Source: Nelumbo lutea
Taxonomy: Eukaryota > Streptophyta > Magnoliopsida > Proteales > Nelumbonaceae
NCBI GenBank assembly: GCA_022828595.1
Contig: JAKGHH010000003.1
Location: 423,973 to 487,972 of the forward strand
Direction of reading: 5' to 3'
Length of the DNA: 64,000 bases
Shown here: piece after piece, positions 51,901 to 62,599 of the stretch
Position numbering within the stretch: position 1 is the first letter of the stretch
How the letters are laid out: the number at the start of each line of letters is the position of its first letter
The notes under the pieces: generated by a model
Database searches by the model: none
The model's input: only the letters and a program-made list of their open reading frames with translations
Told to the model about the DNA's origin: nothing
Made by a program: the position numbers and the translations under genes

Positions 51901-52590
51901 CTGCAGATTCCTTGTCCCCGTCCTTGTATGGCTATTGGCCATTGCTTTCCAGTTTCTCCAAATATCATCAAAGGAAAATGCTTTAACCTATCAGCTAGGA
52001 GAAGTGATTCGTTGTCCTTGTAAATTAGACACACTAGAGTTGAGAGAATCCTCTCTTGGGTGAGCGAGTCCTCAAATTATGTTTTTTCTTTGTAACCTAT
52101 CTTTTATTGATAGAGTTCCATCCAGTTTCTCTCTTCTCTCTTACTTCTTTTTGAGCTTTCTATTTTCTTTCTTGTTACTTGAGTTACATCAAGAAAGCTT
52201 GTCTAATACAGACAATCTCCATAAAAAGAAACACTTTCTTCTCTCTTTTTACCCAGTTTTCCCTTCTCACCCCATCCCATCCCATCATTTTCCATTTGTT
52301 TTGACCACAATCCTCCTGCAAACTACTACATGCAGCTTTAGGAGTAACCCCAATAGGTGATAAAATGAGGAAGTGGACTAAGTTGGTTTGTTGCAGATTA
52401 GACTAATGTTCAGGCCATAAAGGACATCCGTTGAAGTAGTGGGAAATGATTTTGAGGGTCCATAATTTAACTATGGACATGGCATTGGACAGAATGGGAT
52501 GGTGGAACATGATTCATGCAGCCGACCCTATTTTGTTGGGACAAGGCTGAGTTAAGTTGAGTTGAATTGGTGTTTTTTGAGGTTTTCTAT

Positions 52591-52959
52591 AAATTTCTTT
52601 CTGCTCTTTCATAATCAGGTAAGATCTAGACATGGTCTTTTAGTTATTGCATTCAGATTTGTTTCTATGCGTTAATTCTTTAATTTTGATAAAAAGATTG
52701 ATTCTTTGTATTCTTGTTTGGTTCATTGCATGTTATTGCTATTCCTCTTGTACCTCTCTTGTTTACTTGAAGAATTTTGTCTTTTTTTTTTTTTTTCTTA
52801 AAAGGCCATCAGGTCCACTACCCAAAATTTCATTCTTAATTATAAAAAACTTCCTTCATGCTAAAACCTACTTTGATTCAATTTTCCTTGATCTTGTTTC
52901 CCTTTGCCCTAAATACATGCCCTAAGGGAAGGAAGAGGAATCCTGTTGTCCATAGGATT
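52591..52959. other. AT-rich sequence, no gene
   Basis: T-rich DNA including a poly(T) run near 52770-52797. No supported feature. Confidence 0.5.
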
Positions 52960-53225
52960 AATTTGCCCAGCCTTAAAGCATGCTCGAACTAGGTTTATGG
53001 GCCAGGCTGACTACACAACTAACTAGTTGGCCAATACTCATGATGCAGTTACTTGGACTGACAAAGCAACAACTAGGTTGAATAGTCATTAATACATTTA
53101 TTATCTCTTTCTCTATTGTGGCATATCTTACCTTGTACTGATTTTCCTTATTTACCCCTGCTTTTGCTAGATTCTTGGCCATTTCATTAGGTGTTCTTCT
53201 GATCCAAGTGAATGAGATGGTCACT
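52960..53225 (-). pseudogene. LINE RNase H C-terminal fragment
   Basis: Minus-strand frame from 53224 reads 'ISFTWIRRTPNEMAKNLAKA', the C-terminal helix region of the LINE RNase H domain, followed by non-coding tail. Confidence 0.65.
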
Positions 53226-53906
53226 AAAGATCCAAGGGATTTACCTTATCCTATCAAATGTTTTGTTTACCTGGCTATCTTCCTCTCCTTTCATTCAGAC
53301 AATGGTAATCTGTGAATATCCTTCCATCAATCTTTGACATTGTATATCCTTCCATCTTCCTCTCCTTTCGTCCAGTCAACAATAGGTCCTGTACTAGTGC
53401 TTAAAACACATACATATTTTCACTGCTTTCATTTCTGAAAACTCCATTATCTGAATTTCCCAGGTTAATATTGGTCATCTAAAATATAGGAAACATGTAA
53501 GTGTTATATGAATATATTGTAAAAATTGTATTCTATTTTTATGTAATGATAAAAGATGCATAGGTTGACCCTTTTAAATTAATATATTGTTCCAAGTCAT
53601 ACAGAGCTAAGAAACTAAAGTTAATAGGTAAAATAATACGCTAATTATCCTATAAACTTTTAAGAGTCAAAAACTACATGATAGTGTGAGTTATAAAAAC
53701 TAAGATTCCTTGATGTTTGAAAAGAATTTCAAGCTGGCTCAGAGTGGTAGTCATGTCCATTAGGTGGGCAATAACACTGCTACTCCGCATATCTAAAATA
53801 TTGTTGCCAACTTATGTTATAATACTATCTCTTGTTCTCAACATAGCACTTCAACAGTAAAATTTGGGAACTTTTCCCTACAGATAAGATTTGTCAAAGT
53901 TCCTGT
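53226..53906. other. Spacer, no gene
   Basis: AT-rich with no supported coding region. 'ccttccatc...tcctctcctttc' is repeated near 53280 and 53350. Confidence 0.45.
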
Positions 53907-54111
53907 CAAGGTTCAAAATATCGATACGTATCGTATTGGGGGCTTCCCAATACGCCTGTAGGGGGTGTTTTGGGGTCTCAACTGGTTCAGGAGGTGGACG
54001 AACCTTAAACCAACTCCTCTGAACCCGATTTGAAAAAAAAAAAGAAACAGTGGCCTGTACACTCCGACACGCCTCTACTGGCGTATCGGGTGTATCGATA
54101 TTTTGAGCCTT
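53907..54111. mobile_element. Mutator-type MITE, copy 2
   Basis: Inverted ends CAAGGTTCAAAATATCGATA and TATCGATATTTTGAGCCTT, the same family as 15847-16064 (also sharing 'ggttcagagg', 'ggcgtatcgg'). The 9-bp flanks AGTTCCTGT and GGTTCCCAT differ only by three transitions, fitting an old 9-bp duplication. Confidence 0.78.
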
Positions 54112-54815
54112 GGTTCCCATCTTTTTTTAGGTGAAAAGTTCTAGGGTTTCTTTCTTCCAAATCTGCAACAAAAATTACGACTCTTGTGATGGAAATGGCA
54201 TCACAAGTTTGATGCTTTTTGTCGAGAGGCCATTTCTCTAGCTATCCCATATCTGGTTTGTAATGGAAATGCCAGAGAGATTGAAATGGATGGTAGGGAC
54301 AAATTAGCAATGAAAAGAGAAGGGTGGGCTCTAATGAAGATATGGTTGTTGTATGGTCTCCTTTGGGATAATAGTTTAGAAAAACTGCTATTCCTTATTC
54401 CATTATAGTGTGATCCTCTACTTTTTTTTATCATTCGGTGATCCTCTACTTTCACCTGCAAACATAGAGGGCCAATCTTCATCACCCACGTTTGGAGGTC
54501 CTTTTTTTTAGTATTATTTTTTGATAAACTAGTAAATATGCACATGCATTGTATGTAACAATTTGAAAATCCATGTAACAAAGATAATAATAAGAATTCT
54601 GGTGTTATTATCAAAATCCATGCAACAAATATAAAGCATGGTTTATTGGGGGATTTATTACCTTTCAACTCATAGGCCTAGCTCAAATCTCTTGATTTGT
54701 TGTTTATATTGATGTTTTTGGTAGTTGAATTGGACAGTCAAATATTCATAAAAAAATGGACACTCAAATTGATATTGACATGCCATACAGACTAATTTAT
54801 GTGTATGTGCTTGGC
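54112..54815. other. Spacer, no supported gene
   Basis: Contains an open frame of 155 codons on the minus strand (54201-54668) with no recognisable domain and low-complexity composition. It is not called as a gene. Confidence 0.45.
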
Positions 54816-56790
54816 CAACATTTGAATCATTGGTTGAACTGCTGACCTATTTGACCAGGTCAATCGGTCATGGATTATTTTTTTAAGATAAGAAAAGAAA
54901 AAAAATTTTGCTAAAGAAAGAAGTACAACATGACTAGGTGACAAGGTGTCACCCCCACCAGAATATAATTGAGACAATGCAAGACCACAGAAGAAGTCCA
55001 GGAGCAAAACAGACATCGGCATTCCTTTTATGAATTCATAGAAGTCCAGAAATCAGCACCAAAATCTTCTTTCTTCAGCCCTTGAAACTCTGGAAGCAGC
55101 AGCACGCAACCAATTACTATTGAACTGTTGACAGCCACCACCTCTTCCATACTTTTCTTTTTCTCCTCAAAGATTCTTCTGTTTCTTTCCTTCCAGATCT
55201 CCCAGCAAACAGCTAAGGGAATACAGGTCAATAAAATCTTAGTTTTAGCACCACCTTGGATTCTTGGCCAACAACTAAAGATTTCAGCCGGATCTGACAT
55301 AGAGCACCTCTCCACCTTGAACAGCTTGAAGAAATAGGACCAAACCAGAGATGTAATGCTGCAATGAAGCAAGACCAAACACCCAACCAATTGGTCATGG
55401 ATAATACGCTAGTTTTTTTTTTCTTTTTTATAATTTATCCATTTCCATCATTAATAACAATAGTTCTCATTTTACTCATATTTTTATTTAATATGATAAA
55501 TATATAATATTAAATAAATGCTCAAATTTTCTCTAAGTTTTATAATACTTCTATTTTTTTTTATTATTTAATCTATTATGCCACAAGTTGACCTGTCTAG
55601 TTGAGAGGAACATGCAATTCAATGTTTTTTTTTTTTTTTTAATCTCGTAGTTAAATTAACTGGTTGGATTGGTTAACCTGTCACCGAACCAGGACTTTGG
55701 GTCCATTTGCCACCAAGTTGCTTGCTTGTAAAAAATCATAGATTTAGTCAACAACATGGTGACCTTACTAATTGAACCATTGGAACCACTTGACTCGGTA
55801 CTAGGCTCACTTGTTAGACATTAAATTTGTTTTTCTCTTTATTTTTTGTATTTCATTTTCATTATTAATAGAAACACTTTTATCACATTTGTTTTTTTAG
55901 TATAATGAATATTTAATATTAGAGATGTGGCCATATTTTTTGCAAAATTTCTATATTTTTACAACTCTTTATATTTTAAAATTTATTATTTAATTATGAT
56001 ATCATGGGGTAATCCATTTGACCCTAATGGTTGAACTTTTGATCCAGCACATGGATGGAAAACTTGTTATGCTTTTGGGTTAATTTTAAATTTTGTGTTG
56101 AATTTCCATCATTAGTAAAAATTTATCCTATTTTTGACATTTATTTTATTTAATATGATGAATATATAATATTAAAGATGTGTTCAATTTTTTCAACAAA
56201 ATTTGTTTATCTTTTCTTGTATTTTTGTGTTTCTATCTTTTTTAAAAATTATTATTTAATTATGACATATGGGGTTGCCCATTTATCGAAACAGGTTGGA
56301 CCATTGACCTGCCATCTAGACAGGAAAATAGTTTCAATTTTAAATTTTGTTTTCATTTACACCATTAATAAAAGTAATTCTTGCTTATTAAATATATTTT
56401 TGTTTAAAATCATTAATATATAATATTAGAGACATGTTTAAGTTTTTTTATTTTTTTTTTCTATTTTCAATAATTCTTTGCATGTTTTCTCTTTTTACAA
56501 TTTTTTCATTTAATTATAACATCATGGTCATTTGACCCGAATTGTTGAACAATTGACCCGCCACTCAAATAGCAAAATGGTTTCATTTTTGGGTCAATTT
56601 AAAATTCTGTATTCCATTTCCATCATTAATAAAATTAACTTCTCTTTTCTTTTTTATTTGTGTTTTTATCTATTTTAAAATTTCAATATTTAATTATGGC
56701 ATCACTAGTTTATCAGTTTAACCCAAAAGGTTGGATTGCTTACCCACCACCTAAAAAACTGGTTTCGTTTTCAGGTCAGTTTAAAAAATA
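54816..56790. repeat. Diverged tandem array, about 250-bp units
   Basis: Recurring order: 'ttccatcattaataa', 'atttaatatgatgaatatataatatta', 'ttatttaattatgacatcatgg', then a 'ggttgaaccattgacccgcca' block. Unit starts lie near 55441, 55855, 56104, 56350 and 56615, i.e. about 250 bp apart except for one double-length or disrupted step. Another end block lies at 54820-54878, left of a LINE insertion. Confidence 0.75.
54879..55392 (-). mobile_element. 5'-truncated LINE insertion with target duplication
   Basis: Minus-strand frame 55390-55028 encodes 'ILLTCIPLAVCWEIWKERNR', the end of the LINE zf-RVT region. A 3' UTR and a T-rich run (plus strand, from 54879) follow. The 13-bp flanks GGTCATGGATTAT (54866-54878) and GGTCATGGATAAT (55393-55405) are a LINE-type target duplication. 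It cuts the tandem array. Confidence 0.85.
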
Positions 56791-56834
56791 TATGTTTTTA
56801 TAATTTTAAAAATTTTGTTCATGAAAATTAGGAG

Positions 56835-57235
56835 GATTTAATGCAGAGAAATAAAGATACCATAAGCTTCAATTGGCTGATCTTGGATTCGATTGAACCT
56901 TCACCTGCATTCCTTCTGCTAGCCATTTAAATTTCTAGCCACAAAGCTTCCTCCATTTTAGCAGCCATCCCACCACTACTTTAGAGTGACCCTCAACCAT
57001 AAGCTCTTGATGTTCAGGTCTTTTGCTTTCCGAACTCCTTGAATCACTGCCATAATTTCTGCTCTTAATGAGTCCCCTTCTTATATTGGCCCCAAAAACA
57101 AAGCCTTTATGGTACTCTTCTCATCTTTAAAGATCACTCCCACACCTTAGGGACTCAACTTCTTGTCCTGTTTCAGCTCCTTCTTAGATTGAGTTGGCAT
57201 GGAAGGAGATATGCTTTGATTGGTTGCCATCAATA
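56835..57235 (-). pseudogene. LINE RNase H fragment
   Basis: Minus strand reads 'GVGVIFKDEKSTIKALFLG', 'SLRAEIMAVIQGVRKAKDL' and 'NGGSFVARNLN', the LINE RNase H domain. It directly abuts the ORF1-containing LINE on the other strand. Confidence 0.75.
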
Positions 57236-57239
57236 TCAG

Positions 57240-59550
57240 ATCATAGTTGGGTAGGATGAGAAACCAAAAGCTCTGAGGTGGTTAGTGTGAAAGGTTGGTG
57301 TTGTTATGAAAGAAGTGGTTGTTAGTTTGACTAGAGGCACGTTCGCTTGTCTCAATTTGCTCAATAGATGCTTGGTTGGATGTTTTGTTAATCCTGATCT
57401 AGACGTGGAAGATGTGTGGATTTGGGAAATGGATGAATGGAAGCAAGTAGTTCCTTTCAGGTGAGGAAACTCAATGCGGGATTCTTTCTTATTTCTTTTA
57501 ATAGTGAGGATGAAGCTCTGTATACTCTTAAGCATAAACAAGATCAATAATGCCTGGAACTAAGGTTGGGGAGCTGGAACCCCCTAGTTGGGGCTTTAAG
57601 AAGCTTGGGACCTTCAAGGTTCAAGCTTGGTCTGGATAAATGTCTGTGGTATTCCTTTACATGTCTGGAGCTTCCAAATGTTTAGGGCTTTTGGGGATGC
57701 ATGTTGGAGATTTAGGTTTGTTGACTCAAGAACAAATTCGTGGAAGAACCTAGGTGCTGGCTTGCTGTGCATATTCTAGTTGAGGTAAAGGAAATTCATT
57801 TGGTACCAACGTCCTTGTTGCTTCATTTTCACGTAGAATCTTATGATCTAAGAATAGTGGTTGAAGTGACTTATCCTTGTAGTTGGCTTGATATTATGGA
57901 TTCGCGGAAAGAGGAGAGTAGTAGTATTCATGCATTGACTGGTTCAAACATTTGGAAGTTGAATGGGTTCTCAGTCTAGGAAGGTTCGAAGGTTGAAGAT
58001 GAGGGATTTTTTGGAACTAAAAAAGAAGGTTTTGATGATGGAGGCGGTACTTTGGGGCTGATTGAAATTTGAGACTGAGAACGTGAAGAGTTGTGATTTG
58101 GGTAAGAGTTTGAAAAATTGTGAAGGAAGTGGGGTCCACTCAAAGTCACTTAAAGAGAGGGAAAGGATCTGCCTGTTTGCCTTAGTGGGAGTTGAAAAAT
58201 CTTCAAAGTTGGAAATCAAAGGTGTCGTGGGCTGTGAATATGGATGTTGGTTCGATTGAGGCCCACTCTTCGAAGCTGAAGCCTAATATTTTGAGGAGGC
58301 TTGCCCAGACGATTGGGTTAAGGGTGAATAGGAGTGTATTCTTCTTTAAACACCCAAAGGTAATTAGGCGTGGGAGATCAAATAGAACTTCTTTTGGTAA
58401 GGATCAGAGAGGAAAGGAAGAACATGGGAGTGGGCGATTTTCAATTATGACAGAAGTGTAAAGGAGAAGGTCACTGTGAAGGTTGAGATGGGGTGTGATG
58501 AATGTGAAGTCAACCAAAGCTCTGACACTATCAATTGTGTAGTTTGGTACGATCGAAATAAGGGTGAGTCTGCATTGGATTCTGAAGCAGTGATCCATAA
58601 AGAGGCCGTTGTTGTGTCGTCTTAGGTTACTATTATCTGCTGCTAAAGAGATTTTGGTCAATGGTTCCAGTGAGATTCTCAAAGAAGAGAAGATTAGGTT
58701 GGAGGAGAGGACAAAGGAAACTGCAAAAGGGGTAGGGGCTGCTGGTTTTGGAAGAGAGCCAGGCGTTGAAGGACAAAGGAGGAAGTGATGTCACTGACAG
58801 GGATTGTAATGACCCTCCCTAGGTTTACTGCTTTGATTCTGGTTACCGTTTATTTGAGAAAGTGGTGATAGGAAGGATAGGTGTGTATTAAGCTAGGAGG
58901 GGAATGGTAGAGACGGATTTGGATGTAGCTGAAGTGGTGGCCTCCTAAAAAATTTGTGGAGTAAGGAATTCACACATGGTTTGGTGGGGGCAGGACCCAC
59001 AAAAAATTACAGAAGGATGTACAGGAAAAGAGGAGGGAAGATGAATGTGCTGACAATCAAAGTTGCTGGTTATGAGGATTCTCAGGCTCACACTAGACCA
59101 GATATTCAGTTGGGGGATTCTTAGCAAGAAAAAGATGTTGAGAATGGTGTCGTTTCTTGTGAAGCCTTGGCTTATTCTTTTGGGGTGGTGACTTGTGAGG
59201 AGTTTGAGAGGAGAAAGAAGGAAGAGAGGATGAAGAAAGTTGTAATTGGAGAAGGAGGAGAGATATGGGATGAAGATGAGGATGGACAGAAGGAAGTGTT
59301 TGAGGGAAAAGATTAGGGGTTTGGCTTTGCAAGGTTCTCCTTGCTCTCGTTGTAGGTGGAGGAATGTGGAGTCGATGGGAGTTCTGGTGCTGTACCTGTA
59401 CAGTTCTTGTTTTCTGTTAGAGTTTTGTAGTTTGTTGTTGATGTGTCTAAGTTGTCTTTTGTATTTTTCTCTTTCTCTTGGGGGATAACTTAACATCTTC
59501 TTGTATTCTCATTTTCTTTTTAATAAATTCCTTATTTACTTTTCACAAAA
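57240..59550 (+). pseudogene. LINE with ORF1 and 3' end but no ORF2
   Basis: 57340-57980 encodes, with frame breaks, the plant LINE ORF1 (DUF4283-like) segment 'VWINVCGIPLHVWSFQMF', 'DACWRFRFVDSRTN' and 'FHVESYDLRIVVEVTYP'. Basic/Ser-rich ORF1 sequence follows to about 59330. 'ttcttgtattctcattttctttttaataaattcc' (59497-59530) is a LINE 3' end. The endonuclease-RT ORF2 is absent. Confidence 0.68.
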
Positions 59551-60420
59551 AATGGAAGGAGACGTTCTAACAGAATGCGAAGAGTAGTAAGGCTAATGTT
59601 TTCCACGCGCCCTGGTTCAAACTTTTGACAGCCTTCTTCTAGTGGAAGGAATGGTAGGATGAGGGTTACCTTTTTTTTAGATAATCAACAAAGGATTCTT
59701 TACAAACTATTTGCTTCATGCCTTCATGGTACTAACGGAAGTCCTCTTTTCCAACGTAAAATAGATCGAAAATGTTGAAAATAGAATAGATGAATAAGAA
59801 TATATGGTCATCTATGGGTCAACATTGGTTTTGTGCCTTGTCCCTCGGAATCTCAGGGGGTAGCATAATCATCAGGAATATGTGCTATGGGATATTGGAG
59901 GAATTTTTGGGTGCGTTTTTTAGTTGTTGTTAAACTTAGATATAGTAGATGGCTTTGTATGATTGCTTTTTAATGTTTATGGGCATGTTTCCTACACAGA
60001 CAAGACAATGATTTTCATAAAAAAGGGTAAGTTACAAATAGGTGCCCTGTACTTTGTGGGTAGTGATATTTAAGGGCTTGAACTTTCAAGTGAGAAATAA
60101 AGTCCTTGAACTTTTAGAAATATACATTTAAGTTGAACTCTGTTAAACTGACATTATGGTGAGGGTAAAATTATGAAAATGCCCTTTTTTTTATTGTCAT
60201 CGTCTTCACCTTCAAACTTCCTACGCAAAAGAGACCACCACTAACAAAAGCCTAATAACATTGTCAGTTCATTCCATTCATTGCCAAGGAGGAGCCCTTT
60301 TTGTCCCTTGCCACATTAAAGTGCCGATTCTTGCCATCTTCATCAAAACTGGGGTTATCTTCATCACTGCTATTGTTGTTATTATTTGCAGCATCAAAAG
60401 TAGCAACAACAGCTTTAGGG
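59551..60420. other. Spacer, no gene
   Basis: No supported coding region. 60040-60200 ('aagttacaaataggtgccc...ttaagggcttgaac...tgaaaatgccc') has the look of a decayed dispersed plant repeat, but its ends were not identified. Confidence 0.45.
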
Positions 60421-61950
60421 GGTGTTATGTAGTGTGGATGAGAAATTGGGTGGTGTGGATCGTTCCACACCACACCTAGTGGCAGGGACCAATCTACACC
60501 ACACCACAATTCACAACAGTTCTGAACTGTGGACAAACTGTGTGGATTGGACCAGTCCACACCCATAGTGGTGTTCTGTAGGCGTGGTGTGGACCAGTCC
60601 ACGCCACACTTTTTGATTCCATGTATCTCATATACAATTTATGAAGTAATTTACATAGTCGATCATAAATGTCTATTTTTTATAATTTATATGATCAATA
60701 AATTGAAAAAAGGCTTTGGCAATTATATTAATTAAAAAATACTAATTTCAAAAAAATGATAATGAAATAATTTAAAAAATAGAAAGTACTATTTTTATCT
60801 TCTATTTACCCTTCAGCAAAGACACTTGCCTTGATTGCTGTTTGGTGGTAGTTTTTAAGTATTTAATTTGCATATGTTAACAAATTTTTAAGTTTTAGAA
60901 AGCATTCCATTTTCCCTAATGTTTCTCCTCCATCTCAGAATTTCTAATGAAACTTCTCATTTTGAAGAATTAAAATTTCTCCTGAAATGGAAATTCCTCA
61001 CCTTGTCTACCACAATTCATGTTGGATCTCACCTAAGTGGTGTAAGTGGTAGAAGTCCTATTCCTCCATTCAACACAATCTAGGGACCTATCTTATGTTA
61101 AATAATGAAAACAAAACATGAGATCTATCAAATCTTTTTCTCACTTCTAAAATCTAGGTTTTTCTTAGCCTTCCTTGACCTCATTCATAATGCCCATCAC
61201 CTTTTTCTCTTTTCAAGGAAGAACAACATCTATCCATAGACCGTGTGGACCACATGAAGAAAATAGAAGCTGTTCTTTGATTATTCTTTCATAACATGAA
61301 GTTTCTCTGCTAATGTGATGGATCATGCCTGGCGATCCATATCACAAATCTTTATATTGTAGTTCCGCTGGAGGGGGTCCAGAACTAGTGATTTGTAGAG
61401 GGTTGTCCTTCGAATAAGAGTTCTCTTCAAAGGATTCGACTCCGACTTCTGGAATTGGAAAGGTGTTATTGATTATGCCTCTGGACGAAAAGGTTTCAAA
61501 ACTTGGAGACTTGAAGTTGTATTTCGGTGGGGGTGTTCGGGAGAAGAACTGCAAGAGAAGATGAAGAATTGGAAAGAAAAAGAAACGACAGTGGAAAAAG
61601 AGGGAGTAACACCACTGAAATCAATATCAACAATAGAAATGAAGGAAAAAGAAACAACGGAGAAATCCTGGAGGAAAGCTTTGGTGGAGGAGACCTCCCT
61701 TTGCGGCAGAGCGCTTCGATGGTGGAGAGGTTAACGGTAAAATGCAGGGTTTCGATTGTGAATGTGAAACACAATATCAAAAATAAACTGTGGACAGGGC
61801 CCTTCCACGACAAATACCCATTGTCGATATTTTGGGGTGTGGACAAGGCCGGTCCACGATATAATGTGATCTGGTCCCGTCCACACCCAACCGAATTGCA
61901 TGTTCATCCCGCGGCGTGGACCGAAACGGTCCATCCACGAGATGAACACT
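60420..61950. other. Two clusters of GTGGA...TCCAC palindromes
   Basis: Cluster 1 (60440-60612): palindromes at 60452-60471 (GGTGTGGA/TCCACACC), 60540-60562 (GTGTGGA/TCCACAC) and 60581-60605 (GGCGTGG/CCACGCC). Cluster 2 (61785-61940): 61790-61808, 61839-61857 and a near-perfect 61917-61933 (TGGACCG/CGGTCCA). About 1.2 kb of ordinary AT-rich sequence lies between. The layout resembles subterminal repeats of a DNA transposon, but the outer ends were not resolved. Confidence 0.55.
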
Positions 61951-62599
61951 CTACTGGACGCCGCCTTAGTAAACCCCTTCGCTACAGTTCATCAACATGC
62001 CCTTTGGATTAGTGCCCTTCACCATGAACCCTATGAAGTGATCACCGTTGAGATTAGTCAATGAATTCATTGCTTGTAGGCGATGGGAAACTGAATGGCC
62101 TAGTTTGGTGTCTCTGAATAGAAGGTTTGAGCTAAAAAATCCCAGATGTTGAACTTGACAAAAGCCAGTCCCCATAACCAAATTATCCATTTCCTGATGT
62201 TGATTTCCTATGCAAAAGCAGCAAAGCCAAAATATAATCATCGGAATAGAAGAAATAGAGCCCTAGTTTTCTTTTCCAGTCTAGAAATCTGTACAATATA
62301 CCAACCTAAAAGAACTGCAATAAACCAACCTTCTCTTTGAATCCCCAACCCAAGACCTTGAACAACACTACTCTTTCATGGTAAACCATGCAATCACCTC
62401 AAAATAACTGATCTATTTCAAAACCTTCGTATTAACTTTGATCCCTTAATAACTAGATTCTCTATCAAAGAAACATTGTAGAATCACTATAATAATTGTA
62501 TAATGCAGATATTATGAAGATCTAAATCCAAATGAAGTGAAATTGTTCAAAAAATCACATAAATAACGAAATCAGAGTATTCAGTGAATTCTATAGAAG
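61951..62599. other. Spacer, no gene
   Basis: No supported feature. AT-rich from about 62300. Confidence 0.45.

Larger units (their letters stand above)
49880..52590 (+). pseudogene. RTE/BovB-like LINE relic, interrupted
   Basis: 49920-50420 encodes RT motifs ('RSTMELMETIFSLR', 'VRTIVGETLEF', 'FLSAVILDEL', 'DETRDGLTSKLILW', 'GFKISRTKN'). 50890-51050 gives 'WAVKKQNVQK' and 'GGKTRIDRIR'. 52440-52560 gives 'DMALDRMGWWNMIHAADPIL'. These match, in order, a plant non-LTR family distinct from the L1-type LINEs elsewhere here. Two other LINE tails (50490-50780, 51350-51900) split it. Confidence 0.75.

Noticed and set aside
54201..54668. 155-codon open frame on the minus strand
   Set aside because: Low-complexity, no recognised domain, no splice or promoter support. 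Likely chance in AT-rich DNA.
61527..62012. 161-codon open frame on the plus strand
   Set aside because: Overlaps an equally long antisense frame and the palindrome cluster. No domain recognised.
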